Assembly (NCBI RefSeq): GCF_030687715.1
Contig: NZ_CP117445.1
Location: 61,001-125,000 of the forward strand
Source: Pseudomonas sp. FP2196
GTDB lineage: Bacteria > Pseudomonadota > Gammaproteobacteria > Pseudomonadales > Pseudomonadaceae
Length of the DNA stretch: 64,000 bases
Direction: 5' to 3'
Shown here: positions 19,915 through 28,603 of the stretch, piece after piece
Numbering within the stretch: the stretch's first letter is position 1
Layout: each line of letters opens with the position of its first letter
Made by a program: the position numbers and the translations under genes
The notes under the pieces: generated by a model
Told to the model about the DNA's origin: nothing
Seen by the model: the letters and a program-made list of their open reading frames with translations, nothing else
Database searches by the model: none

Positions 19915-20508
19915 TTATCCGATGTTCGACAGTTTCAGCAGGTGGCGCAGGTCGTTGAGCAGATCCTTGCCCTTCACATTCGGGTCGTAGCGCAAGACGA
20001 GGTTGCCGTGGGGGTCGATGATCCACAGTTGCGGCGTGGTCTTGTCGCCAGTCGTCTTGCTGAACACTGCGGCGTCCAGCGGATAGCGCTGCAACTGCGG
20101 ATATTCGCGGGTGAGTTTGGCTTGGTAGTCGACGCTCAAAGGTTGTGCAGCGGCGAGGGCATGGCTGGCGCGCCCGGCTTCACGACCAAGGCCGATCTGG
20201 ATCTGCCGCGCCAGATACACCAACTGCTGGCAATCCACCGCGCAATCCTTGGGCGCCGTCACCAGCATCTGCCAGCGCTCCTCATCCGCCTGCACGCCAA
20301 GGTCGGCGCGGGTCTGGCCGTTGCCGATCAGTTCGCCGTGATAGCTGCGACCTTCCGGCACCCAGAACTGCAATTTGTACATGCCGGTGGCGAGAATCAT
20401 CGGGCCGACTACGCCGAGCACAATCAGCAGCAACTGAAGACGCCCGCGACGACGGCTGGCGGCAGGTTTGGTTTCAGACATGCTGGGTGGATTCATGGCC
20501 GTTCCCAT
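19915..20508 (-). CDS. Cytochrome oxidase-associated membrane protein (PA0111-like)
   Basis: This 197-residue protein has one N-terminal membrane helix (LLLIVLGVVGPMILATGMY). Its periplasmic domain has a thioredoxin-like ending: a DPHGNLVLRYDP strand close to the C-terminus recalls SCO proteins. The usual CxxxC is replaced by CAVDC near residue 95. It always sits between SURF1 and ctaA in pseudomonads. I infer a role in oxidase assembly but do not know it. The ATG at 20508 is chosen because AAGGAG precedes it by seven bases; it overlaps the SURF1 gene by 35 bases. Shorter starts at 20496 and 20481 are possible. Confidence 0.75.
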   Translation of the reverse strand: MGTAMNPPSMSETKPAASRRRGRLQLLLIVLGVVGPMILATGMYKLQFWVPEGRSYHGELIGNGQTRADLGVQADEERWQMLVTAPKDCAVDCQQLVYLARQIQIGLGREAGRASHALAAAQPLSVDYQAKLTREYPQLQRYPLDAAVFSKTTGDKTTPQLWIIDPHGNLVLRYDPNVKGKDLLNDLRHLLKLSNIG

Positions 20509-21214
20509 GGTGTTTCTCCTTTGCGTTGTGCCAGCCGAGGTAGAGGTAAAGACCGAGCAGGGCGGTGGCCATGGCGAACCACTGCACGGCGTAACCGAGG
20601 TGTTTTTCCGGGCCCATGGCAACCACCGGCCAGTCGGCCTGATAACTGGCCGGGCCGGGTTCGGCGCGTAATTCGTAGGCGAAGCCGTCGCGATCGAGGG
20701 TTTTCCACAGCTTGGCCGGCTCGACGGCGGTGATGGTTTGCGGCCAGGCATTGCTGACCGGGTCGGCGTGCAGCTGGAAGGTCGCGCCGGGGGCGACGTA
20801 GACCCAGGCATCAATATTCAGTGCTTGCGCAGGCGTGGTGAATTGCGGCGGCACGCGCCGATCCGGCCACGGCAGCCAGCCGCGATTGACCAGCAGCCAC
20901 AGGCCGGTGCGTTGATCCTGAAACGGTTGCAGCAACTCGACGCCGACCTTGCCATTGCGCTGGCTGTTGTCGAGCAACAGGCTGTGGGCCGCGTCGAACT
21001 GGCCGTGCAGATGCACGCGGCGATAGGCCGGATCAGCACTATTGAGCAACTCGCTGCTGGCCATCGGTTCAGCAGCGCGGCGTTCGGCGTAACTGGCGAG
21101 CAAGGCGGTTTTTTCCGCGCCCCGGCTCAATTGCCAGAAGCCCAGAGATACCAACAGCGGCAGCAACAATGCCACGACAACCGTGGGTATGACGCCCGGG
21201 CGGAAGCGCTTCAT
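20474..21214 (-). CDS. SURF1-family oxidase assembly protein
   Basis: This is an inner-membrane assembly factor that helps insert haem A into subunit I of cytochrome c oxidase. The 246-residue protein has the SURF1 layout. One helix lies near the start (TVVVALLLPLLVSLGFWQL, with the conserved GFWQLxR). A periplasmic domain follows with LLVNRGWLP. A second helix lies near the end (YAVQWFAMATALLGLYLYLG). It is transcribed away from the DUF2909 gene. Confidence 0.92.
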   Translation of the reverse strand: MKRFRPGVIPTVVVALLLPLLVSLGFWQLSRGAEKTALLASYAERRAAEPMASSELLNSADPAYRRVHLHGQFDAAHSLLLDNSQRNGKVGVELLQPFQDQRTGLWLLVNRGWLPWPDRRVPPQFTTPAQALNIDAWVYVAPGATFQLHADPVSNAWPQTITAVEPAKLWKTLDRDGFAYELRAEPGPASYQADWPVVAMGPEKHLGYAVQWFAMATALLGLYLYLGWHNAKEKHHGNGHESTQHV

Positions 21215-21284
21215 GGCATCGCCATAAAGTCAGGCTTCGCGATCGCTATACTCAAGTGCATCGCCTGTCCCCCGGAGTCTTCCC

Positions 21285-21488
21285 ATGCTCAAAGCAGCCA
21301 TCGTCCTGCTGCTGATTGCCACGGTGATCAGCCTGTTCAGCGGCCTGTTTTTCCTGGTCAAGGACGACAGCAGCTCTAATCGTCTGGTCATCGCCTTGAG
21401 TGTTCGGGTGGCATTGGCCGCTGCCACCGTCGGCTTGATCGCCTGGGGCTTCTACAGCGGCCAACTGGTGTCGCACGCGCCTTGGTAG
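21285..21488 (+). CDS. Twin transmembrane protein (DUF2909-like)
   Basis: A 67-residue protein consisting mainly of two membrane helices (MLKAAIVLLLIATVISLFSG and VRVALAAATVGLIAWG) joined by a short polar loop. GGAG lies seven bases before the ATG. It is embedded on the opposite strand inside the oxidase cluster, and its stop lies three bases from the end of subunit III. The same insertion occurs in other pseudomonads (PA0109 position as I recall). It may be a small assembly or regulatory subunit; no function is established to my knowledge. Confidence 0.8.
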   Translation: MLKAAIVLLLIATVISLFSGLFFLVKDDSSSNRLVIALSVRVALAAATVGLIAWGFYSGQLVSHAPW

Positions 21489-21491
21489 TGC

Positions 21492-22379
21492 TCAGAGCAC
21501 GTAAACGAAGATAAACAAGCCGATCCACACCACATCGACGAAGTGCCAATACCAGCTCGCCGCTTCGAAACCGAACTGGTGCTCGTTGTCGAAGTGGCCC
21601 TTCATGATCCGCATCAGCATCACAAACAGAATGATCGTGCCGATGGTCACGTGGGCGCCGTGGAAACCGGTGAGCATAAAGAACGTCGCGCCGTAGATGC
21701 CCGAACCCAGCGTCAGGCCCAGTTCGTGGTAGGCGTGGATATATTCTTCAGCCTGGAAGCCGAGGAACGCGCAGCCCAGCAGTACGGTGATCGCCAGCCA
21801 GATTTTCAGCGCGCCACGATGGCCCTTCTTCAAGGCATGGTGGGCGATGGTGATGGTCACGCTGGAGCTGACCAGCAAGATCGTGTTGATCAGCGGCAGG
21901 CCCCACGGGCTGATGACTTCCTTGGCTGGCGGGAACAGTTTCGGGTCCGGCGTTTGCAGCAACGGCCAGGTGAACTGGAAGTTTGGCCAGAGCATGTGAG
22001 CGAGGCCTTTCGCACCTTCGCCACCCAGCGCCGGACCGGAGATGTGCCGCACGTAAAACAGCGCACCGAAGAAGGCGACGAAGAACATCACCTCGGAGAA
22101 GATGAACCAGCTCATGCCCCAGCGGAACGAACGATCAAGCTGCGCGCTGTAAAGTCCGGCGCGACTTTCCTTGATCACCGCACCGAACCAGCCGAACAGC
22201 ATGTACGCCAGCAGCAGGCCGCCGATGAAGAAGACCAACGGGCCGTGGGATTCCGGGCGCGCTGCCTTCAGATCGTTGAACCAGACGGCCAGGCCGTACA
22301 CGGTGACGAGCATGCCGATCGTGGCGATGATCGGCCACTTGCTCTGGGCCGGAACGTAATAGTGCTCATGAGTTGCCAT
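21492..22379 (-). CDS. ctaE: Cytochrome c oxidase subunit III
   Basis: This is a core membrane subunit of the aa3-type oxidase. The 295-residue protein has seven predicted helices and family motifs WGMSWFIFSEVMFFVAFFGA, SSVTITIAHHAL, GFHGAHVTIG and the terminal WYWHFVDVVWIGLFIFVYVL. It is downstream of the cox11 gene by 25 bases on the same strand and converges with the small twin-helix gene. Confidence 0.96.
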   Translation of the reverse strand: MATHEHYYVPAQSKWPIIATIGMLVTVYGLAVWFNDLKAARPESHGPLVFFIGGLLLAYMLFGWFGAVIKESRAGLYSAQLDRSFRWGMSWFIFSEVMFFVAFFGALFYVRHISGPALGGEGAKGLAHMLWPNFQFTWPLLQTPDPKLFPPAKEVISPWGLPLINTILLVSSSVTITIAHHALKKGHRGALKIWLAITVLLGCAFLGFQAEEYIHAYHELGLTLGSGIYGATFFMLTGFHGAHVTIGTIILFVMLMRIMKGHFDNEHQFGFEAASWYWHFVDVVWIGLFIFVYVL

Positions 22380-22404
22380 TTATTGTTCTCCTTATCGGGC
22401 ACGC

Positions 22405-22956
22405 TTAACCGCCAGTGCTTACAGCCACCGGAGGATGTCGGGCGGTGATATCGAACAGCGTGTAGGACAGCGTCAGGTGCTTCACATCCTTGGGCATGTC
22501 ACGGTCAACGATGAAACGCACCGGCATTTCGATCTGCTGACCGGGCTGCAGCACCTGCTGGGTAAAGCAAAAACATTCGGTCTTGTGGAAATACGCCGCC
22601 GCGTTGCTTGGCGCGATGCTCGGCACGGCTTGTGCGCTCATCGGTTTGTCGGTGGGGTTGCGCGCGATGAAGATCATCTCGTTGACGGCGCCGGGGTTGG
22701 CGGTCAGCTCGTCGTGCTTGGGGTAGAAGTCCCACGGCATGTCGGCGGTGTTGGTCGACAGAAACTGCACACGCACCTGCCGCGAGGTGTCGACCACCTG
22801 CTCGCCCTCGTACTGTCCGCCGGTCTTGCCGTTGATGCCGAAGGCTTTGCACATCACGTCGTAGATCGGCACCAGGGCAAAGCCGAAGACAAACATCGCC
22901 ACCACCACTGCGAGCAGGCGGGTGACCAGTTTCTTCAGCGAAATCGAGTCAGCCAT
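22405..22956 (-). CDS. ctaG: Cytochrome c oxidase assembly protein CtaG/Cox11
   Basis: This is a copper chaperone that builds the CuB site of oxidase subunit I. The 183-residue protein has a single N-terminal membrane helix (LLAVVVAMFVFGFALVPIYDV) and a periplasmic beta domain. The copper-binding motif is KTECFCFTQ near residue 130. It lies between subunits I and III on one strand. An inverted repeat in the 126-base gap separates it from subunit I. Confidence 0.94.
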   Translation of the reverse strand: MADSISLKKLVTRLLAVVVAMFVFGFALVPIYDVMCKAFGINGKTGGQYEGEQVVDTSRQVRVQFLSTNTADMPWDFYPKHDELTANPGAVNEMIFIARNPTDKPMSAQAVPSIAPSNAAAYFHKTECFCFTQQVLQPGQQIEMPVRFIVDRDMPKDVKHLTLSYTLFDITARHPPVAVSTGG

Positions 22957-22980
22957 GGGTCATTCCTTTCCCCAAATCCA

Positions 22981-23070
22981 TTGTGGGAGCGAGCCTGCTC
23001 GCGAAGCAGGCGACTCGGTCCATCAGATGCACCGCGTCATCGTTCTTCGCGAGCAGGCTCGCTCCCACAA
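22981..23070. repeat. Intergenic inverted repeat, family B
   Basis: Arms TGTGGGAGCGAGCCTGCTCG and its complement (22982-23005 and 23046-23070) flank about 40 bases. Unlike most copies it lies inside an operon, between oxidase subunit I and cox11, where it could affect mRNA stability of the upstream part. Confidence 0.88.
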
Positions 23071-23082
23071 AGGCTCCCGTGT

Positions 23083-24669
23083 TCATTTCACTTCCGGCGG
23101 CGTGGTGAAGGTGTGATACGGCGCCGGCGACGGCACGCTCCACTCCAGACCTTCCGCGCCATCCCACGGTTTTGCCGGCGCCGGGGCGCCGCCGCGAATG
23201 GTCTTGATCACGATGAACAGGAAGAAGATCTGCGTGGCACCGAACATGAACGCGCCGATCGACGAGACCATATTGAAGTCGGCGAACTGCAGGTTGTAGT
23301 CCGGAATCCGCCGCGGCATTCCTGCCAAGCCGACAAAGTGCATCGGAAAGAAGGCCATGTTCATGCCGATGAACGACAGCCAGAAATGCAGCTTGCCGAG
23401 GGTCTCGTCGTACATGTGCCCGGTCCATTTCGGCAGCCAGTAATAGGCCGAGGCGAAGATCCCGAAGATGGCCCCCGGCACCAGCACATAGTGGAAATGC
23501 GCCACCACGAAATACGTGTCCTGATACTGGAAGTCCGCCGGGGCGATGGCCAGCATCAGCCCGGAGAACCCGCCGATGGAGAACAGGATTACGAACGCCA
23601 CGGCAAACAGCATCGGTGTTTCGAAGGTCAACGAGCCTTGCCACATGGTGCTCGCCCAGTTGAACACTTTGACCCCGGTAGGCACGGCGATCAGCAGCGT
23701 GGCGTACATGAAGAACAACTCGCCCACCAACGGAATGCCGACCACGAACATGTGGTGCGCCCAGACAATGAACGACAGGAACGCAATGCTCGCCGTGGCG
23801 TAGACCATCGAGGTATAGCCGAACAGCGGTTTGCGCGAGAAGGTCGGAATGATCGAGCTGACGGCGCCAAACGCCGGCAGGATCATGATGTACACCTCAG
23901 GGTGGCCGAAGAACCAGAACACATGCTGGAACAACACCGGGTCACCGCCACCGGCGGCACTGAAGAAACTGGTGCCGAAATGGATGTCCATCAGCATCAT
24001 CGTCACGCACCCGGCCAGTACCGGCATCACCGCGATCAGCAGGAACGCGGTGATCAGCCAGGTCCAGACGAACAGAGGCATTTTCATCAACGTCATGCCA
24101 GGGGCGCGCAGGTTAAGGATGGTCGCGACCACGTTGATCGCGCCCATGATCGAGCTGATCCCCATCAAATGGATGGCGAAGATGAAGAACGTCACGCTTT
24201 CCGGCGCATACGTCGTCGACAGCGGCGCGTAGAACGTCCAGCCGAAATTCGGCCCGCCACCGGGGCTGAACAGGGTCGAGACCAACAACAGGAACGCCGC
24301 CGGTAGCAGCCAGAAGCTGAAGTTGTTCATCCGCGGCAGGGCCATGTCCGGCGCGCCGATCATCAGCGGGATCATCCAGTTGGCGAGGCCGACGAATGCC
24401 GGCATCACCGCACCGAAGACCATCACCAGACCATGCATGGTGGTCATCTGGTTGAAGAACGCAGGCTCGACGATCTGCAAACCGGGCTGGAACAGCTCGG
24501 CGCGGATCACCATGGCGAACGAGCCGCCGAGCAGGAACATGCAGAACGCAAACCACAGGTACAGCGTGCCGATGTCCTTGTGGTTGGTGGTCAGCACCCA
24601 GCGCATCAGGCCTTTGGCGGGGCCGTGGGCGTGGTCGGCATGACCGTGGTCATCGATGACAGCGCTCAT
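23083..24669 (-). CDS. ctaD: Cytochrome c oxidase subunit I (aa3-type)
   Basis: This is the catalytic subunit holding haem a and the haem a3-CuB oxygen-reduction site. The 528-residue protein has twelve helices with the invariant metal-ligand histidines: TMHGLVMVFG (haem a), FGHPEVYIM (CuB His and the cross-linked Tyr), WAHHMFVVG (CuB pair) and VVAHFHYVLVPG (a3 and a). A short His-rich N-terminus (DDHGHADHAHGP) precedes the first helix. It is 82 bases after subunit II on the same strand. Confidence 0.97.
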   Translation of the reverse strand: MSAVIDDHGHADHAHGPAKGLMRWVLTTNHKDIGTLYLWFAFCMFLLGGSFAMVIRAELFQPGLQIVEPAFFNQMTTMHGLVMVFGAVMPAFVGLANWMIPLMIGAPDMALPRMNNFSFWLLPAAFLLLVSTLFSPGGGPNFGWTFYAPLSTTYAPESVTFFIFAIHLMGISSIMGAINVVATILNLRAPGMTLMKMPLFVWTWLITAFLLIAVMPVLAGCVTMMLMDIHFGTSFFSAAGGGDPVLFQHVFWFFGHPEVYIMILPAFGAVSSIIPTFSRKPLFGYTSMVYATASIAFLSFIVWAHHMFVVGIPLVGELFFMYATLLIAVPTGVKVFNWASTMWQGSLTFETPMLFAVAFVILFSIGGFSGLMLAIAPADFQYQDTYFVVAHFHYVLVPGAIFGIFASAYYWLPKWTGHMYDETLGKLHFWLSFIGMNMAFFPMHFVGLAGMPRRIPDYNLQFADFNMVSSIGAFMFGATQIFFLFIVIKTIRGGAPAPAKPWDGAEGLEWSVPSPAPYHTFTTPPEVK

Positions 24670-24751
24670 GGCCGGTCTCCTTCAAGTGAGTGGGCTGGGC
24701 AGGCCGGAGCGCGGAGCCCCGACCGATTCACGAAGTACGCAATAGACCGGC

Positions 24752-25879
24752 TCATTTGCTTTCCGCCTGTTTCAGCTCCAGCACTTCTTTTGGCGTGACC
24801 ATGTCGCCCTTGTTGTTGCCCCAGGCGTTACGTTCATAGGTCACGACCGCTGCGATATCGACTTCCGACAACTGTTTGCCGAAGGCCGCCATGGCGGTGC
24901 CGGGCTTGCCGTGGAAGACAATGTTCAGGTGATCCTTGATCGGCCCGATGGCGATTTTCGAGCCCTTGAGTGCCGGGAACATCGGCGGCAGGCCCTGGCC
25001 TTCGGCCTGGTGACAGGCCACACAAGTGGTGTGATAGACCTTGTCGCCGCGCTCTTTGAGCTCGTCGAGGGTCCATTCCTTGCTGGTCAGTTCTTTGAGC
25101 TGCGCAGCTTCGGCCTTGCGCTCGGCGAGCCATGTTTCGTAGTCGGCCTTGTCCTTGACCTCGACCACGATCGGCATGAAGCCGTGATCCTTGCCGCACA
25201 GTTCTGCGCATTGGCCACGGTACAGGCCGGGCTTGTCGACACGGGTCCAGGCTTCGTTGACAAACCCGGGGATCGCATCGCGCTTGACCGCAAACGCCGG
25301 CACCCACCACGAGTGGATGACGTCGGCGGAGGTCACGAGGAAGCGCACCTTGGCACCGGTCGGCAGCACCAGCGGCTTGTCGACCTCAAGCAGGTAGTGC
25401 TCGCCCTTGGCTTCCTTGTTGTGGATCTGCTCGGCGGGCGTGGCCAGGTTGCTGAAGAACTCGACGTCCTGGCCCAGGTATTTGTAGTGCCACTTCCACT
25501 GATAGCCGGTGACCTGGATATCGATATCCGGCTCACTGGCGTCGTACATCTTGATCAGGGTGGCGGTCGCCGGAACGGCCATCGCCACCAGAATCAGCAG
25601 CGGGACGACGGTCCAGAGAATTTCGACGGTGGTGCTTTCGTGGAATTTTGCGGCAACCTGCCCGGTTGAACGGCGGTGCACCATCATCGACCAGAACATG
25701 GCGCCGAAGACGATGATCCCGATCACCACACAGATCCAGAAAATGGTCATGTGCAGGTCGAATACTGCGTGACTGATTTCAGTCGCTCCAGGCGCCATAT
25801 TCACAGTCCAGGCCGCATTGGCCGGGCTGAAAATCGACCACAACAGGAGGCCCATCCAGACGTGTGGATGTCGCATCAT
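24752..25879 (-). CDS. ctaC: Cytochrome c oxidase subunit II with fused cytochrome c domain
   Basis: This subunit accepts electrons from cytochrome c at the binuclear CuA centre. The 375-residue protein has a signal peptide, two membrane helices (about residues 40-62 and 85-110) and the CuA cupredoxin domain with ligands in SWWVPAF and GQCAELCGKDHGFM. It ends with a C-terminal cytochrome c domain carrying CVACH near residue 290 and a later Met ligand. This caa3-like fusion is normal for pseudomonad aa3 oxidases. It is the first gene of the oxidase operon. Confidence 0.96.
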   Translation of the reverse strand: MMRHPHVWMGLLLWSIFSPANAAWTVNMAPGATEISHAVFDLHMTIFWICVVIGIIVFGAMFWSMMVHRRSTGQVAAKFHESTTVEILWTVVPLLILVAMAVPATATLIKMYDASEPDIDIQVTGYQWKWHYKYLGQDVEFFSNLATPAEQIHNKEAKGEHYLLEVDKPLVLPTGAKVRFLVTSADVIHSWWVPAFAVKRDAIPGFVNEAWTRVDKPGLYRGQCAELCGKDHGFMPIVVEVKDKADYETWLAERKAEAAQLKELTSKEWTLDELKERGDKVYHTTCVACHQAEGQGLPPMFPALKGSKIAIGPIKDHLNIVFHGKPGTAMAAFGKQLSEVDIAAVVTYERNAWGNNKGDMVTPKEVLELKQAESK

Positions 25880-26248
25880 TGCGGGTTCCCCTTATCGTTC
25901 TTGTTATCCCGCCGGCTTTCGCCTGCGGCAAGGGAGCGGCTGCATCAGACTACGAACTTGAATCGCCGGGCCTTGCTGCGGGTGCAGTCGGGCGTCATCA
26001 GCTAACTCCATTCAATGGCGAGTATAGACAGCGACTGGAAATTGCAATGTGAGGACGTAAATGATCTGAAACAGCCGGTACTTGCGTTCAAGGGCACGAA
26101 TGGAGAAGGATGCAGACGAGAGGTGGCCAATCGATATAACGCAGGCGCATCAAGGATGAAATAATTATGACAAATGCGTCTTAGCATTTTTCGTAAGCCA
26201 GCTAACTTATGTCTTCCCTATTTCATTGCCTTGTTCCCTGGAGTTTTC
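25880..26248. other. Intergenic region between divergent ctaC and the 26249 gene
   Basis: About 370 bases without a credible gene. It should hold the ctaC promoter (minus strand) and that of the unknown gene at 26249. I see no clear operator, repeat or terminator; the part from 26000 to 26230 is more AT-rich than its surroundings. Confidence 0.5.
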
Positions 26249-26899
26249 ATGAACACCGCCGCATTGCGCGAGCAGATCCAAACCGCCCAACAGCACGAGA
26301 AAGACACCGGCCTGCTGACACGTCAGCTGGAAAGCAAGCTGCCTCATTTACACCCGGCGATCCAATTGCCGGAAGCCGACGCCCAGGGTGTGCTGACGCG
26401 TTTTGTCGCCGCCTACATCGATGAAGTGCCAGACCTGCTGGATGCAGCCAATGAAGTCGCCAGGGAAGCGGGAATCGAATCGCAGATCAAACCGGTGCTG
26501 AAAATCGCCGAGCAGTATTTCCTCCAGCCGCCGGCAATCATGGCCGGGCACGTCGGCCTGGACAGCCTGCTGGACGAAGCCTACCTGGCGCACCGTTTTG
26601 TCGAAGAGGTCAACGACCTGTACATCAAGCATTTCGGCCAGCCACTGATCCCTTTGGACATGACGGTCGCCAATCTGATTGCTCACCAATTGATCGGTGA
26701 GGAGTTTGCCAACCAACTGGACGAAGCGGTGCATCACGCCATCGACGAGATGCTCAACGAAGAGAGTTTTGCGCTGGAGTCGGTAGAGGCCTACCGCGAA
26801 AAACTCAGCAGCCCCGACACCGGCGCCGCGTGGAAACGTTGGCCGTGCATGGGCCGTCGATTGGGTGTGGGTTTGGAGCTGGATCAACCCGCTGCCTAA
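26249..26899 (+). CDS. Conserved pseudomonad protein of unknown function (PA0104-like position)
   Basis: This 216-residue, largely helical, acidic protein has no signal peptide, membrane segment or motif I recognise. The ATG at 26249 has GGAG nine bases upstream; the frame is open further upstream without support. A short conserved-looking core is AYLAHRFVEEVNDLYIKHFG near residue 110. It lies between the oxidase operon and the SulP carrier, a position shared with other pseudomonads. A family A inverted repeat follows its stop. Confidence 0.7.
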   Translation: MNTAALREQIQTAQQHEKDTGLLTRQLESKLPHLHPAIQLPEADAQGVLTRFVAAYIDEVPDLLDAANEVAREAGIESQIKPVLKIAEQYFLQPPAIMAGHVGLDSLLDEAYLAHRFVEEVNDLYIKHFGQPLIPLDMTVANLIAHQLIGEEFANQLDEAVHHAIDEMLNEESFALESVEAYREKLSSPDTGAAWKRWPCMGRRLGVGLELDQPAA

Positions 26900-26904
26900 A
26901 CCTT

Positions 26905-26982
26905 AAAAGATCGCAGCCTCCGGCAGCTCCTACATGAGATGGTATTTCACCCTGTAGGAGCTGCCGAAGGCTGCGATCTTTT
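26905..26982. repeat. Intergenic inverted repeat, family A
   Basis: Arms AAAAGATCGCAGCCTCCGGC and its near complement flank a loop of about 20 bases. It lies between convergent genes and has A/T runs at both ends, so it can act as a two-way terminator. It is a sister of 8299-8368. Confidence 0.85.
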
Positions 26983-26986
26983 GATC

Positions 26987-28513
26987 CTAAGCGGCTGAGC
27001 CAATCCCGGTGTTTGTGCGAACCCTGCCTTCAAGCCGTCGCTTCAACCCACGCGATTCAATCAACAGCTTCGACCCCTTCGCCGCATTCGCCCGGCCCCA
27101 CTCTTCCAGCAACTCCAGACACGAATGGTCGATGTAGCTCAGGTTATTGAGCGGCACATGCACCGTCGTACCCGCTGGAATCGTGTTCAGCACCTGAGTC
27201 AGTGCCGGCACTTTGAGGAACGTCGCCGCACCCACCAGACGCAACTCCATCTCGCCGTCCTGCGGCAGGTCGATCAGGCTGATCTTCAAGCGCGAAGCCT
27301 TGAACGCCAGTTTCAGCAAGGTCAAGCCGAAGCCGATCAAAACGCCGGTCAGCAGGTCGGTGAAGATGATCGCCAGCGCCGTCGCCGCGTAAGTGAACAT
27401 CGGCATCCGGCCATAACGACCCAGCCCGCGAAACGCCTTGAGATCCACCAGTTTGAAACCGGTATACACCAGCACACCCGCCAGACTCGCCACCGGGATG
27501 CTTTGCAGCACGCTCGACAGCAAGAGCACGAACGCCAGCAGCCACAGGCCATGGAAGATTGTCGAATAACGCGTGGTCGCACCGGCCTGGACGTTGGCCG
27601 AACTGCGCACGATTACCCCGGTCATCGGCAACGCGCCGACCAAGCCGCAAAGCATGTTGCCGACGCCTTGTGCCGACAGTTCGCGGTCGAAGTCCGAACG
27701 CACGCCGCTGTGCATGCGATCTACCGCTGCAGCGGAGAGCAGCGTCTCGGCACTGGCAATGAATGCCACGGCGAACGCGGCGATCAGCAGTGTCGGGTCG
27801 GCCAGGCTGAGCAGATCTGCGGGCTTGAGCCAATCAATGGCTTCCGCCAGATTCGCCGGCACCTCGACGCGTTTGACCTGCAATGCCAGCAGCAGACTGG
27901 CAGCTGTCGCCAGACCGACGCCGAGCAATGCGCCGGGCACGAAGCGCAATGAATGCGGGCGAAATTTTTCCCACAGCCACATCACCGCAATCGTCGACAG
28001 CCCGAGCAGGCCGGCCTGCCAGCCAAACGACGGCAACGCCTGCGCTACAGCTGCGGGGAACGCCGTGAGGTTATCCAGGCCAGAAGGCTTCGGTGACGCA
28101 TCGAGCATCACATGCACCTGCGACAGCACGATCAACACGCCAATCCCCGCCAGCATCCCGTACACCACGGCTGGCGCTGTAACCCGAAACCAGCAACCGA
28201 GCTTCAAACGTCCGGCCACCAGTTGCAGGAAACCGGCGAGCAACAGAATCGGCCCGAGCATTTCGATGCCGTGCTGGCGTACCAGCTCAAACACCAACAC
28301 TGCCAGACCCGCTGCCGGTCCGCTGACCTGCAATGGCGATCCCGCCAGCCAACCGACCACCAGACCGCCGATGATCCCGGTGATCAAACCCTTGGCCGGC
28401 GGCAACCCTGACGCAATCGCGATACCCATGCACAACGGCAGGGCAACCAGAAATACAACCACCGAAGCGAGCAGCTCCCGTGGCAACACCGCTTTTAATT
28501 GAGCAGCACGCAT
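26987..28513 (-). CDS. SulP-family inorganic anion transporter
   Basis: This is an inner-membrane carrier of the SLC26/SulP family. The 508-residue protein has about twelve helices (from LLASVVVFLVALPLCMGIAI onward) and the motif VDRMHSGVRSDFDRELSAQG near residue 265. It ends in a C-terminal STAS-like domain from about 425 (FLKVPALTQVL, VPLNNLSYIDHSCLELL). The carbonic anhydrase gene 90 bases upstream on the same strand suggests bicarbonate as substrate, as argued for other SulP-carbonic anhydrase pairs. Sulfate is the alternative. Confidence 0.88.
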   Translation of the reverse strand: MRAAQLKAVLPRELLASVVVFLVALPLCMGIAIASGLPPAKGLITGIIGGLVVGWLAGSPLQVSGPAAGLAVLVFELVRQHGIEMLGPILLLAGFLQLVAGRLKLGCWFRVTAPAVVYGMLAGIGVLIVLSQVHVMLDASPKPSGLDNLTAFPAAVAQALPSFGWQAGLLGLSTIAVMWLWEKFRPHSLRFVPGALLGVGLATAASLLLALQVKRVEVPANLAEAIDWLKPADLLSLADPTLLIAAFAVAFIASAETLLSAAAVDRMHSGVRSDFDRELSAQGVGNMLCGLVGALPMTGVIVRSSANVQAGATTRYSTIFHGLWLLAFVLLLSSVLQSIPVASLAGVLVYTGFKLVDLKAFRGLGRYGRMPMFTYAATALAIIFTDLLTGVLIGFGLTLLKLAFKASRLKISLIDLPQDGEMELRLVGAATFLKVPALTQVLNTIPAGTTVHVPLNNLSYIDHSCLELLEEWGRANAAKGSKLLIESRGLKRRLEGRVRTNTGIGSAA

Positions 28514-28603
28514 GATGACTCTCCCGAAGCTTTCTTCAGGCGTGGGGAGGCCGGGCCGCTGAAACAGCGGCCGGCGTCAAACCACACAGATTGTTAGGAA
28601 GAT

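Noticed and set aside
20474..20508. Frameshift between SURF1 and the next gene
   Set aside because: The two frames overlap by 35 bases, but both products are complete and family-like and the second start has its own strong ribosome site, so this is ordinary gene overlap.
22435..24306. A 623-residue open frame on the plus strand across the cytochrome oxidase genes
   Set aside because: It is antisense to cox11 and ctaD, is low-complexity His/Arg/Glu-rich and has no recognisable domain.
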